From the NCBI GenBank assembly GCA_963969595.1, contig OZ018409.1:24689282-24753281 (forward strand): a DNA stretch of 64,000 nt, read 5' to 3'. Each line of letters begins with the position of its first letter. Positions within the stretch are counted from its first letter, which is position 1. The stretch is from Neckera pumila. Lineage: Eukaryota; Streptophyta; Bryopsida; Hypnales; Neckeraceae. A program made the position numbers and the translations under genes. Of this stretch, positions 24,842 through 37,400 are shown one piece after another. The notes beneath the pieces were generated by a model. It was not told the origin of the DNA and ran no database searches. It saw nothing but the letters and a program-made list of their open reading frames with translations.

Positions 24842-25768
24842 CCTCTAAAGGACCAAGGTGATTTTCCTACCAAAAACCACTCAAAATTGTCATTTCTATT
24901 GCAAAGAGAAAAGAGCTTTAAAAATTGTTTTTTCTTGCATATCCAACCATAAGATCTTATGCTTGACTAGTATATGAATATGTGGAAGAAATTTCAGAAA
25001 CTTTGACCACGTACATTGCAAGATATATGCATTTAAAGTGAAGAAAATAAGTTTTTTCCCACCTTCCTTGATTAGATTTTTTGGCTTTGAATCATTTAAG
25101 TTCAATTTTTTTGCACTATGGACTTTCATTTTCTACTTATTTATGTTAAGTAGTTGAGTCGAGAATCTACCAAAAAAATTTAGGATAAAAAGCACCGAAT
25201 TTTCACTCATTAAAAAATTGTTAAGTAGAGTTGGGTTCAAGATTGAAGAAAAAACTAAATTGATAATAGCTTTTAGATGGAATTGAATCACAATAATCCC
25301 AATGGTGAGATAGTTCTAGCAAAAAAATTCAACCTTGTCTAACAATTTTTTTGAAAAATTCTAAAAATTGCATTGCAATACGAATTCTACAAGTTATTTT
25401 TTTGAGAAGATGCTTAAATTGCCCAAAATACTAAGATTGTCCATAACTTTCTCATTATTAGTCAAAATTGAATGAAACAAAGCTTCACATGTAGACAAAA
25501 ATATAATCTTTGAAAAAAAAGTTTGAAAAAAAAATTATTTTGACTTTTTGTGATTTTTTTTGGGCTACCCGCCGAATTCTAATTTTGCTTATTGTGCCAT
25601 AACTTTTGCTCCCAAGCATCAACTAAAATAAAAATTATATATTCACAAAGCTCTCGCAAAAGTACACAACCTCAAAAAATCCCAAAAAAAATTACTAAAA
25701 ATTGAAGTAGTAGGAGCTTGCCCAGACCCAATTTGTCCCCCACGGGGACAAGCAGTCCCGTTTAGGGG
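24842..25768 (+). mobile_element. TTAA-flanked non-autonomous element, family D (927 bp)
   Basis: Flanked by TTAA at 24838-24841 and 25769-25772; ends CCTCTAAAGGACCAAGG and CCCGTTTAGGGG. Internal layout resembles family A (AAGATCTTATG, GCAAGATATATGCAT, CCATAACTTTTGCTCC), suggesting distant relationship. The right TTAA is shared with the next element. No coding region. Confidence 0.82.
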
Positions 25769-25772
25769 TTAA

Positions 25773-26872
25773 CCCCTAAATTCCCAAGGCCTGTTTTGAA
25801 TTTCTTGGAATTTGCTCTAACTTGAACTAAATGCCAACATTTTGATAAGTTGTATCAATTTTTTCTTGAATTGTAACCGTACAATTCAAATTAAACATAT
25901 TAGAGATCTCATAGGAAACGAAAACACAACAATATCACTTATGGAGCGAAAGATTATAATGTTTGACCATGAAGGTGTTAAACCTGCAAAAGTGATGTGA
26001 AGTCTTTCAATCCTCTTTTCAAAGTTAAATCTAAAAAGTTGGTGCCCAAAAAATATGAGGTTAAAGAGCCTAACATCTATAATCCCAATCAATTTACGGC
26101 TTCTTAAAATCTATTCTATATTTTTTTTAACTGAATTTTGAATGTGAACACTACAAGAAAACAATGTCCGAATTGACACGTCCTAATTGACTAAAATGTC
26201 CGAATTGACAGAATCCTGTCAAAAAAATGTCCGAATTGACAGAAAATTGACAAAAAAATGTCCGAATTGACACTGCTCCCTTGTAATGGAATTTTCCTCC
26301 AAGATCTAGTGTATTTGAGGCTCATTTCCAAGAGCTCTCAACACTACGGGAAGTCAAGATTGCACTGGGTATCCTTGCACAAAATCTTGAATAGAAAAAT
26401 CAATATTATTTATTTTCAAGATCAGATTTTTGATGCATTAGATGAGATTCGGGGGTCTTGGAGGGCTCCGAGTTCCCCTGCTGTCTGCTGCGTTTCCAGA
26501 CTGCGGGAACGCAACAGCAGGAGCTAGCTGACATGGTCAAGCGACTGCCACGTCATTTTTTGAAAAAAAGAAAAAGAAAAAGTTTTTTTTTTGCTTAAAA
26601 TGATATTTTGGTAAATTTTTTTTTTTTTTTTTTTTTTTCTTTTTTGAAAAAAAAATTCTGACACACCCATACTGGCGTTCACTGAATCTGGGCAGATCAA
26701 GGAACAGGCCTGAAACGGCCCTCGAAGACTCCAAATATCATCTAATGCTAAAATTAGACTTCACGAAGAACTTTCTAAAAATATTCCCTACTAAAAATAG
26801 CAACTTGGTTAGGTTTTATTTAATTTCAAAATTTTGCAAACACCAGATTTGGGTGCCTCGGGCATTTAGGGG
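25773..26872 (+). mobile_element. TTAA-flanked non-autonomous element, family B copy 1 (1100 bp)
   Basis: Starts CCCCTAAATTCCCAAGGCCT directly after the TTAA shared with the family D element, and ends CGGGCATTTAGGGG before TTAA at 26873-26876. It matches 36778-37396 in reverse complement but is longer because of extra sequence, including a CACTA-like end at 26149 and a GC-rich patch near 26450-26530. Non-coding. Confidence 0.8.
26149..26275 (+). mobile_element. solo CACTA-type terminus with subterminal repeats
   Basis: CACTACAAGAAAAC is followed by repeated ATGTCCGAATTGAC (four copies plus one degenerate copy). This looks like a CACTA left end with its subterminal repeats. I found no matching right end, so it is a fragment, or a small element whose other end has decayed. 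The repeat differs from the AGTCATAT motif of the 4317-11925 element. Confidence 0.6.
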
Positions 26873-26939
26873 TTAAGGGAAAATGTGTCTAAATATTTTC
26901 TTAAATCCAAGAAATTCATTTTTTTTCCAAACAGTTAAT

Positions 26940-27978
26940 GATTACTATCCACTTCCACACCACGTCCCCAGGCGGGAGTTCGTGGCTGACGTGTGAGTTG
27001 GCGAAGAAGTCCCTTGTGGAGGCGAGTGAGGCACCAGAAGGCGGAATGCAAGGAAGGAGTCATGCCACCAATGAATCCAACAAGTCATTTCCGGGAGCCC
27101 CTGCAGGACGGGCGGGCGGACGGACGGACGGACGGCGGCTCCAGCGGTCCAGCCTCTCCTGCCCCCAGTCGCCGTCGCCGTCGCTGCTGTCGCCCCTGTC
27201 GCCCCCACGGCCCCTCCGATCCTTCCGAATTTCCGATGATCCGATCCCTCGTCTTCGCTCTGACATCTCCTCCGATCCTCTCCGCCATTTCCCCAACTAG
27301 CTCAGCTCCCCTAAAAGCTGAACAATCTCCTGCTGCTCACTTCCGCTTCTCCTTCCTCGTCTCTCGCCGTCGGTCTAGACTATGGATGTCTAGGTCCATG
27401 ACAGTTTAACTTATGCAGGTGCCGTCATCGCGGAAAGGGCGGATGGACTCTCGTTCGTGGGTGATCTCAGGATTCCGGGACTGGACCAGCTAAGGTGCAC
27501 ACTACGCAGGTGGAGGGAGTTGGACGGGGGGCCTGCTGGAGAGCTAGTCGCCTGGCGCTTGGGCTGCTCAGTCCAGTTGAGAATCCGACGGAGCAAAAGT
27601 AGGAGTTTGGGTCCTGCGGGTGGGGAGGTGGTTTTCGGGGGTTGCGTTTTGGGGGGTGGGTGCGTTGGGGGTGGAGTGACCATGCTGGTGTACTACACCA
27701 GCGCGACGCGCCGTCCGTGCCGACTGCCTGGTGCCTGGAGGAGGCCTTGGAAGGATTCAGACGTCGTGGTTGCAACCGTGGGTTGAACGACAGAATTTTT
27801 TTTGTACTGGTGTGTAGATTTTTATTCTTTTTCCGGCAGGAGTGGAGCGCTCCGTCGAGGTGAAGGAGTTGTAGGAATTTTTTTTATTGGTTGCGTCCTT
27901 TGAGTCGGTTTCGGTTTAGGAATTGGGTGGATTGTTGAGGTTTGGAAGACGAGGTTTGAAGAAGATTGCTCGCGAGGT
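26940..27978 (+). promoter_or_regulatory. probable promoter and 5' UTR region of the STY kinase gene
   Basis: GC content rises sharply here against AT-rich flanks, and no convincing coding sequence is present; the overlapping ORFs on both strands are composition effects. A GGAC/GGCG repeat at 27109-27135 and a CGCCGTCGC-rich run follow. The transcription start and any 5' UTR intron cannot be fixed from sequence alone. Confidence 0.5.
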
Positions 27979-30900
27979 ATGGAAGAGTCGGACGTGCTCA
28001 CGAAGATGGCAAAGAGCTCTGCTGCTAGAGGCGCCGCCGGCAGCGCATCGCCGAAGACGGAGAAGAAGAGGGAGGTGTGTGGACAGATTCTTCGACAACT
28101 TGCCGACGATGGACACGAAGCGGTGACTAATCCTGGGTTTGCTGAGGAGCTTCAGGCCCATTTTAGCCGTTTGCCAACCAGGTACACAGCTTTGGCCCTT
28201 TCTGCAACCGGAAATGGACATGTGATTCGTGAACGGAAGCAACCTTTCTTTGCTGAAAACGTGAAGATTCACTGACGCTAAATTTTTTGCCATTCTGGAA
28301 ATATTTGACATGAATTGGACGTATTCTGCGGTAGGCGCGTCCTTTGCACACGGTTTACGTAAGATCTCCAAACTGTGAATTTGTGTGGGCTTGCGCAGAG
28401 TTGCTTGCGAGTCGGTTGTTCTGACTGGGTTTTGGTTCTGCAGATACGCGTTGGATGTGCACACGGACCGAGCCGAGGATGTGCTCACACACAAGCGACT
28501 TCTGGGAGAGGCGACAGTCCCCGAGAAGAGGCCCGTGTTTCATGTTCGTGCGGTTCAAGTGAGTATCATGCCCTTGCAGCGCACTTTTTGGAATGGTGTG
28601 GTTTTAGGTTGGCTTTGACTTTCTGTTGAAGTGAGTTTGATCTTAAGAATTCTAAGGAAAATTTTCATGGTTGCGTGAGCAGGTGCTTCCAGTGGAGTCC
28701 CTGGACGATCCAGTGAGCCCATCGGGCGTTGAAGAAAATAGCCCCATGTCGAGATCCAGGTATGCTTTTCCTCTGAAGACTTTAGGGTTTCCTGGTGTAT
28801 CAGTGAAATCTTTGATTCGTTGATCTCTTATAGAATTCGAAGAAAGTAGAGAGCTCAAATCTGTGTTGTTTGTGTGGGTGAGTTGCAGATTGGCGCCTCC
28901 CGTGTTTGGATCTTCAGCGAATTTGGAAGCCCTTGCTATGGACTTCAACAGCAAGTCTATGGGCCATGGCAACCGCTCTGAGAGCGATGACAGTCACCAC
29001 TCTGAGAGGTAACGCTCTAAGAGGATTATGTGTTACCAAACTATGATTTTCTTTATTTTCTTTTCTCGGTAAAGGTTTTTTAGTAGAATAGACTGTTTAT
29101 AGACTCCATACGGCCAGACTGATGGTATAGAGGGTTCCCTAAATATCATGGCTTTTGTATGAATGATTACTATGACCACAAGCAGACGTCTCCATGAATT
29201 GTGGAGAGGATTTGCTTATTGACGTTGAACGAAGTTTTAAAAGTTTTAAAAATATCTTAATATTACCGAAACCTTGCTTTTGTCTCGTACTCCTTCATGG
29301 TTCTGCTGTCAAATTCTATATTGAAGTGGTGCTTTTTTCTCACGTTTGTTTGTCTTTGTTGGACAGTGCAAATTTTTTGCATCAACCAATGCATGAAGTT
29401 ACTTTCTCCACTATCGACAAGCCGAAGCTTCTCAGCCAGGTACATGCCCGTCTCTGTGCTTTGGATGTGCTTCCGCAGCAAACACTTTGGGAGAGTTTTA
29501 GGCTTCTTGTTGTGGTTCATTTGGGTTGCTGAAGGTTTGGTTTTCTGTGTTGGACTTCAGATGTCGGCATTGCTTGCAGATGTTGGACTCAACATCCGTG
29601 AGGCTCATGTCTTTTCAACGTCGGACGGTTATTCACTGGATGTGTTTGTGGTCGATGGCTGGCCTTCAGAGGTGCTCACCAATTCTAGTGCTAATGTGAA
29701 TTACCCGAAGTTTCTTTACTTGTTTCCCCTCTTCCGACAGATTTTCGTTTTTTACGTGATCCGGGCCACTGAATATTTTTCTGTCGTCATTGCAGGACAC
29801 TCAAAATCTGAGACGAGCACTTTTCAGTGCCTTATCAGCTATGGAGGTAATAATTGTGCAATTTGTCTCAAGTATCTTCTCTAGTCCTTATTTGTTCCGA
29901 GTATTTTAGGTTTTGCCATGTCCATTATAGTCGTCGAATCTACCAAGATGCAGTCGTCGAATCAACCTAATATTGAGTTTTTGAGGTTTCGTTGTTGCAT
30001 AGCAGTGACCCCTTTTACCCTGAGCACTCAAGTTTAAAACAGAATTCCGATGTGGAAGCTCATAGTTGCTTTTAGTAACATATATACTTGGTTTGTTATG
30101 TTTACTGATACGTTTTTTATAGCTTTTTTAGGAGATTTATTTCATCTCCTGTAGATATGGAAGTGGAAGCGAACACTTGTTGGTCAGTTGATCAATTAGG
30201 GTTCATGTATTCGAGTCTGAAATCAATGACGGAGCCTAACTTTATGCAACTTTGGCTTGCAGCAAAACGCTTGGGCAAAGGCTGTTCCCTCGACAGAGTC
30301 TCCATCAACTGGAATGGAATCTACTTTGCAAACTCCGAGCAATGGACAGAATGGTGCAGCAACGCCGTCTCAACTCAGCGTCGATGACTGGGAGATTGAT
30401 ATCAATCAGCTCAAATGCAACCAGAAAGTGGCGAGTGGCTCTTTTGGAGATTTGTAAGTGTCTTTGCCTCTTTACCCCCTAAACATCCAAGTAGCCAAAT
30501 GGAGCCCCTTTTTTTTCTGGTTATATTGCCTAGGTCTTGTGGGAACTTCTGTAGTCCGGATTTAATTAGTATTGTATCAACACATGCACTGTTCGTCACC
30601 GACTCCGGTGATATATATTTTGGCTCACCTGGGTTCACAATACGGCCCACCATATTGATCATTTCCAAACCTCGAATTAGCTTGGTCCTCTACTGGATGA
30701 CAAGATTGGTGGTAATTGTGGAACTGTTTTTGAGGTTCTGTATAATCCTGTGCTAGAATATAATTTTAGGGATCTGTATTTTCGGAATGTCCGACCTCGC
30801 GATTCCTGCATTTTGTTACCAAAGTTTGCAAGTTTTGTTAACGAATTGGGCTTATCACAAGTCTTCATTCCCCAAAGTGCTAGCATGGTCAAATTTGTTA

Positions 30901-33900
30901 AATGACGGTGTTTCAAAGTGCCAGAGCTGTGCCATTCAAATGTACAGAAGCTGTACTTACTGAAATTGCCGTATTTACTGTACTAAGGTTCCGCATGGGG
31001 GTCTGGAAAAGTGCCTTGAATTGCTTGAATTTCACCATTTTGTCGAGTGTTTGAAGGTGATTTTGAAATGGCCAGCTTCTGTGCAGGTCAGCTCTAACAC
31101 TGCTTATTGTGTGTTGTGTGCATCATTAGGTTCCGCGGCACTTACTGCGGCCAGGACGTGGCCATTAAGATCCTGAAGCCGGAGCGTTTGAACGAGAACC
31201 TGCAGCGCGAGTTCCAGCAGGAGGTGTTCATCATGCGCAAGGTGCGTCACAAGAACGTGGTGCAGTTCATCGGCGCGTGCACGATGGCGCCCAACTTGTG
31301 CATCATCACGGAGTACATGTCGGGCGGCAGTGTGTACGACTATTTGCGCAAGCAGAAGGCGCTGCTCAAGATGCCCATGCTGCTGCGCGTGGCCATCGAT
31401 GTGTCCAAGGGCATGGACTACTTGCACCAGAACAAAATCATCCACCGAGACCTCAAGGCCGCCAACCTCTTACTGGACGAGAATGAGGTATAACACTGGC
31501 CACTGCTCCTGTGTTTCAGTGGGGAAAAGAGGAGTGAATTTTATGATAATTTTATGATCAGTGCCTCGCTCCAAGGATAACTCTTAGGAGAGGAAATTAC
31601 AATGACCAATGCCAAGAAGAACACTTGTTTTTGGGTGGCTTAATGTCGAATCTGAAATGAGGTACTGTACTTAGAATTACCATTGGAATGACTGCGACGT
31701 GTACAGTTCAGGCGGCGATTCTGGGTGCACATGCCTTAAATGCTTCACTTCTAAGATAACTCTAATTTGAGGGAATTACAATGAATAATGCCATGAATAG
31801 GTCTCGGCAACATTTTTTGGGGTGGCTGAATTATGAGCTCTGAAATTGTGCATCGCTAAAAAGGATGCATTCAATGTGAGGAAATTACAATGAGGAATGT
31901 CACGAATTGGTGTTGGCAGCTTCTGTTTTCTAAGTGGTTCAATCACGAATTTGAAATACTGCTGCACTTTCGGGATGACTCTAACGAAAGGAAATTGTCA
32001 CCCAATTGAACTTGATCATTTTTATTTTTTCATACCTGTTTTGCGCTAGTTCGTACTACATCTACAGTGAACTGAGAGAAGTATGAGGAGGTTCTTATGT
32101 ACAATGTTTGTTGTTACTTCAAAGTTGAGAGTCTCAGTTTCTAATATGAAATGGAATTAGCTACATCTACAGTGCAGCTACACGTGAAATCAGGTACATA
32201 GTCCCTCGAGCCTTTTAGTTGCACTATGAGGGGTGTAATAACCTCTTGTAGTGTAGTTTCTTGTTGGCTTTGGACGGAATGGGAAGAAGCCAAATTGCTT
32301 CTGCTATATTATGCTGAAGCGAGTGAGTGAGTTTGTGGAGAGTTATATATAGTGTTTGTTAGTACTTGAAGATTGAGCCTTAGTCACAAACCTCAGCCAG
32401 CTCATATGGAAACCCATTTGAAAATTGTACATGATCCCTCAGTAGATTTGGACCATGTACCCTCTTACTAAATTTTCACGCAAGGTATTCAATACGAGTT
32501 AGCTGCGAACATGAAGTGAGCGACATCTCCAGTGCACCTGTACTAAGAAATCAGTTGCAGTCTCTTGTAGCTTTTTAGCTGCACTATGAAAGGGCAAAGC
32601 CTCTTGTAGTGTAGCTGCTTGTTGATCGTTTTATTGATGATTATCCACAAAATCGTGGACTGTTTGTGTGATGGAGTTGGTGAACTATGACAAGAACAAA
32701 TCCTCTTGTAGTGTTGATGATTTTATTGATTTTTTGTCCACAATTTGATTCTTTGGTGTGATGTAGGTGGTGAAGGTGGCCGACTTTGGGGTTGCAAGAG
32801 TACAATCTCAGTCTGGAGTGATGACAGCGGAGACTGGCACTTACCGCTGGATGGCTCCTGAGATTATTGAGCACAAGCCATATGACAAGAAGGCTGATAT
32901 GTTCAGCTTCGGGGTCGTGTTGTGGGAGCTTTTGACTGGAAAGATTCCATATGCAGATATGACTCCGCTTCAAGCTGCAGTGGGCGTTGTACAAAAGGTA
33001 TTGCTTAAAGCAATAATGCACATTCTTTAATCTTCACTGGGCCGAAATGGAAGAAACCAATTGCTTCAACACAAGTTTCATCTACTGTGAAGTGTGAAAG
33101 TTTGAGTAGGTTCTTATTTATGTACAATGTTTGTTGCTACCCATGTCTTTACCATGAAATAAGCTACACCTGCAATGTGAAATAAGCATTAGACCATCTT
33201 TTAGCGTTGTTGCCGCACTAAGGACACAGCCTCTCTTGGTGCCGCTGCTACTTGTAATATGACGACTTGTAGTCATATTGGTCTACTTTGAGTTGAGGAC
33301 GTTGAAGAGATGGTCTTCATGTACTTACATGCATGGTGTTGATATAATTGCTGATCGTGCTTTTCTATTGCTGCAGGGTTTGCGACCGACTATCCCGAAG
33401 AACATTCATCCCAAATTGGTTGATCTTCTTCAACGCTGTTGGAAAACTGATCCTTCAGAGAGACCTGATTTCTCTGAAACTACCTTGATTCTACAAGAAA
33501 TTCTGAAAGAGGTATTAATTTGTCCTGCATCTTGTAGAAGTGCAAGTCATATTGAGAGCTCTGTATCTCAAAAACGTGGGAATTTTTGTGGACTGGATAA
33601 TGCTTGAGAGCTGGGAGACTCAAGAGCATTATCAGACATTATGCCTAGTACAGGTGATGTTCGTATGGACGATATGTGTCGGTATTTTTCATTGATCTAA
33701 GGGCTTATGAAAAGGATGAGAAGGATCAGGGGTTATAATCCTCTTTTAACTAGTCAAGGAGATAGTGACACCGGACTTGCTTTGTGTGGGCATATATACT
33801 GACACATGCGCCTCCATGTTGCAGGTAAATGAAGATTTGGACAATGAGAGCAAGCATCCGAAGGATAAGAAGCTCGGTGGATTGTTTTCCTCATTCAAAC

Positions 33901-33917
33901 GTTCGACAGTTAGATAG
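27979..33917 (+). CDS. STY46: ACT-domain Raf-like serine/threonine/tyrosine kinase, STY8/STY17/STY46 type
   Basis: Twelve coding exons: 27979-28181, 28444-28558, 28683-28759, 28889-29008, 29367-29439, 29561-29671, 29796-29846, 30263-30453, 31130-31487, 32767-32997, 33377-33511 and 33825-33917. All introns are GT-AG, phases match, and the product is 585 aa, close to plant relatives. An N-terminal conserved block ([18 protein letters not shown]) precedes an ACT domain (about residues 181-230, ending [10 protein letters not shown]). The kinase domain has glycine loop ASGSFGDL (307-314), VAIK lysine 327, HRDLKAAN with Asp421, DFG Asp439 and APE (463-465), so it should be active. Arabidopsis relatives are cytosolic kinases that phosphorylate transit peptides of chloroplast precursor proteins. 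The start chosen is the first ATG of the exon whose product resembles relatives; the next ATG is nine codons on. The exact orthologue within STY8/17/46 cannot be set by eye. Confidence 0.95.
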
Positions 33918-35792
33918 CAATTTTGATAGTTACCTAGATTTTATTGGTTTGGAGAGAGCATCTTTGTCAACGAGGCAGATGAGGTGTACAAAATTTTTTG
34001 TTCACCTAATTAGATTTTACAGTGGAATTTATTTGAAGCGACTTAATTTCATGCTTTGCCTGCACATACAGTATTGGGCTTTTATCCAGGCAGCCATCGA
34101 AGCGCGTGTAAAATGTAAATGTGTGACTCTCAAACTGGCTGCAGACTAGGCTCTATGGGCATCATGATGTTACTGTCTACAACAGCATCCTCTTTACGTT
34201 TTCCCAAGCGTGATACTCTAAAACTGTACACTATTACAGACATTTGTAGTCACTACCAACTCCACTAAGATGAAATAAGTGGGCAGTCAACAATGCTCTA
34301 GAGTGTTATGATACTATAGTACCCTCGTAAGGTACGTGCACCCAGAATTGAATGTTATGATAACGGAGAACACTCCAAACTTACCCCAACTGAAAATCTG
34401 CATCCTCTCCAACAACAACAACCGCAACGAAGTCAACGATGGGACCCGGATTCTAATGACTCACGGATCGATCTCATTGGCATTACCACTGCAGTACTGC
34501 AGACAGCCACTCACTCAAAGGACCATGCCTTCAAATGATGCATCTCTTCTTCCTCTTGGACAACAAGTGAGCTTGACATTGAGGCCGTCTCTCTCAAACT
34601 GTACTGAAGTTATTAAAGCTTAACTGACATTGAACAAGTAGCAGCAGGAGATCGAGGTGGCGTAAGATGAGGTGCCGATATGCGTAACAAAGGAATTGCA
34701 TCTATTCCTGCCTTCCTGGCAGTCCAACGCAACCGCAATTGGTGTTCTCAAATGTGGCTAAATCTTGCAAGACTTCCACTCAAAAATGTTTCCTAGGTAC
34801 AGAAAACGGGAACAGCAGTGTTGAATTTGAATTTTCAGTGCATTTAGCAATGTTTTCAGCAACTTGAGAGCGATTTTTGTTCAAATCACATTTGCGACCA
34901 CTGATTTTCCATGGACTGGATTCGAGATTCGTTGTTCAAGAGGAAGTATGGGACACTCATTACTCGGGGGTGCTAATCAGCTATGTTGAAATATGACCTC
35001 AGAGTAATCCTTGAATTGAGCTGGTTGTTACTGCAGTGTAATGTGTCTTCTGAGGTTCCTAGGCATGGCAGAAGGCCGTTGCTGCATTCGGGAGGTACGG
35101 TTGCAAACTCATGGACTTTGAATCACATGTGATACAGAGGAATAACTCTGATTCAAATTGGCGGACGTTAAGTCAGACTATTCATTGAAGGTCCCATGTC
35201 AGAACCCATTGGACAAGTGGAGTCACAAAAACTGTATAGGGTTAAGGTATGTGCACCTATTATTGTCTTTAAATTACAACTGAGCATGCCCACTATTAAC
35301 AAACACAAGTGATTTATATTGGAACTTGTTGGCAACCGAAAGAGGATTCCAAAGCACTTTTGCACGCATTATAATGAATATGTTATGAAATATTCAAAGT
35401 AAAGTCTTTAGGTGCTTCAAAAGTCAACATGTTTTTATTGTATACATCTTGCATAATCAATATTGAAATTTTTGAGACTCTTTTTGGTCCAAATGCAAGT
35501 TACATTTTGGGCAATGTATTAGAGCATCGCCACCGCACACTTGCCAAGGAGGCACCAAGTAGAGATTTGGTGAGTGAATTTGAAGAGTGGAGCGTTACCA
35601 CTCTTCCTCTGCCCCACAGTTGATGCGCCAGACAAGGGTGCCAAATATATAATGGGTGCCAGATTTGTAATGCAAAAGATTTTGATGGTTTTAAAATGAA
35701 ACTCAAAATTTTTTACTTAGTTCATTGAGAACTAGATTGCATTGTTTCAAAGGCATTTCTAACTTTGCTTGTATTTTTGAACTAATAGAGAA
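33918..35792. other. downstream region of the kinase gene, no gene seen
   Basis: The first part should be the kinase 3' UTR. Short ORFs (up to about 100 codons) have no recognisable motif. No clear transposon end is visible. Confidence 0.45.
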
Positions 35793-36370
35793 GCTCACTA
35801 TATACTCATGGGATGGTAGGAGGTAGAACAAACAATGTAGGATAAGTAAATTAGATGTAGTAGGAGCTCCACTACTCATAGTTTTTTCCAAAATAGGAAT
35901 TGTGTTAAAAGTAGGGGTTCAGACCTCATTTAAGTGTAGTAGATTAACTTTTTCCAAAAAATTTGGACTAAGAAAAGTTGAAGAATCAAGTTAAATTTTA
36001 TCTCCCAAAATCCGTTTGAGATTTCAAGACTCCAATCAAAAGTTATGGACAAATTTCAAAAGAAGGTTAGAAGGGAATTTTTTTTTACATTTGTAGAAAT
36101 GCACAATAGAAATTTGTCCATAACTTTTGATGGGAGACTTGAAATCTCAAACGGATTTTTGGTTATAAAATTTAACTTGATTCTTCAACTTTTCTTAGTC
36201 CAATTTTTTTGGAAAAAGTTAATCTACTACACCTAAACGAGGTCTAAAATCCTACTTTTAACACAATTCCTATTTTGGAAAAAACTATGAGTAGTGGAGC
36301 TCCTACTACATCTAATTAACTTATCCCACATTGTTTGTTCCTCCTACCACCCCATGTGTATATAGTGAGC
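35793..36370. mobile_element. foldback element (578 bp, arms about 280 bp)
   Basis: The left arm starts GCTCACTATATACTCATGGG and the right arm ends GTATATAGTGAGC. Long blocks such as GTAGTAGGAGCTCCACTACT and ATCCGTTTGAGATTTC recur in reverse complement. The centre is near 36080. Non-coding; no secure target duplication. Confidence 0.85.
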
Positions 36371-36602
36371 TACTCTTCTCACTTGGAACTCAACAAAAGT
36401 TGAAAATACTTGCACTCCAATTTTGATAGACACAAGTAAAGAAATATTTCTTGTAGTCAAAAGTATTTTTTTTCCTCTGTATTTCATAGAAATGAAGGGA
36501 ATTTTATGGCAATTAAACTCTTTTAATAACATTTGAGTGCCACTTGGGGGTGTCAGTACCTCAATTTTTATCCATAATGGATGGGGTTTATTTAGATTGA
36601 TA

Positions 36603-36774
36603 TTGTCAAAAGTTGCCATTTTCTAGTGCATTGAACAAAATGGTCAAAAGCACTTTTTTTTAATTCAACCATTCAAAATAAAGTGTACGGGAATACTATA
36701 GAAATATATAGAGAAAAATTCAAAACTTTGACAATGCAGATTGTAAGAATATATATTTTATTTCTTGCCTTCCT
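36603..36774 (+). mobile_element. family D fragment abutting family B copy 2
   Basis: Shares scattered blocks with the left third of the family D element (TTGCCATTTCTAGTGC-like, AAACTTTGAC, GCCTTCCTT). It runs into the TTAA that begins family B copy 2, which may have inserted into it. The match is weak and diverged. Confidence 0.4.
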
Positions 36775-36777
36775 TAA

Positions 36778-37396
36778 CTCCTAAATGCGCAAGGCACCAA
36801 ATTCTAGTGTTGACAATACTTTGAAGTTAAATAAAATCTAACCAAATTTCTATTTTTAGTAGTTTATATTTTTGAAAATTTCTTTTTGAAGTCTAGTTTT
36901 AGTATTTAAAATCCAATTTTGAAAATGACTGATTATGATTTTCTATTCAAGCCTTGGGTGCAAAGGGTGTTCATTGCAATTTTAACTTTCCGTAGTGTTC
37001 AAGGCTTAATCTTGGAGATAAAACCATATTAGAAATTCATTTAAAATTTTGTAAATTAGATATTAAGAAGCCATAAATTGATTGAAATTATACATGTTAG
37101 GCCCTTTAACCTCATATTTTTTAGTGACCAACTTTTAAGATTTGACATGTAAAAAGAAGATTGAAAGACTTCAAATTACTTTTTCAATTTTGACACCCTC
37201 ATGATCAAACATAGTAATCTTTCAATCCATAAGTGATATTGTTGTGATTTCTTTTCCTATGTGATCTCTAGCATGTCTAATTTGAATTTGCATGGTTACA
37301 ATTCAAAAAAATTGATACAATTATTAAAATGTTGGCATTTTGTTCAAGTTAGGGCAAATTCCTAGAAGCTCAAAAAAGGCCTTGGGCATTTAGAGG
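36778..37396 (-). mobile_element. TTAA-flanked non-autonomous element, family B copy 2 (619 bp)
   Basis: Flanked by TTAA at 36774-36777 and 37397-37400; ends CTCCTAAATGCGCAAGGC and GGGCATTTAGAGG. Matches family B copy 1 in reverse complement, for example ACCTCATATTTTTT, ATAAGTGATATTGTTGTG and AATTGATACAA. Lacks the extra insert of copy 1. Non-coding. Confidence 0.8.
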
Positions 37397-37400
37397 TTAA

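Noticed and set aside
26938..27863. Overlapping ORFs on both strands upstream of the kinase
   Set aside because: Pro, Arg and Gly-rich translations on both strands follow from high GC; the region fits promoter and 5' UTR better.
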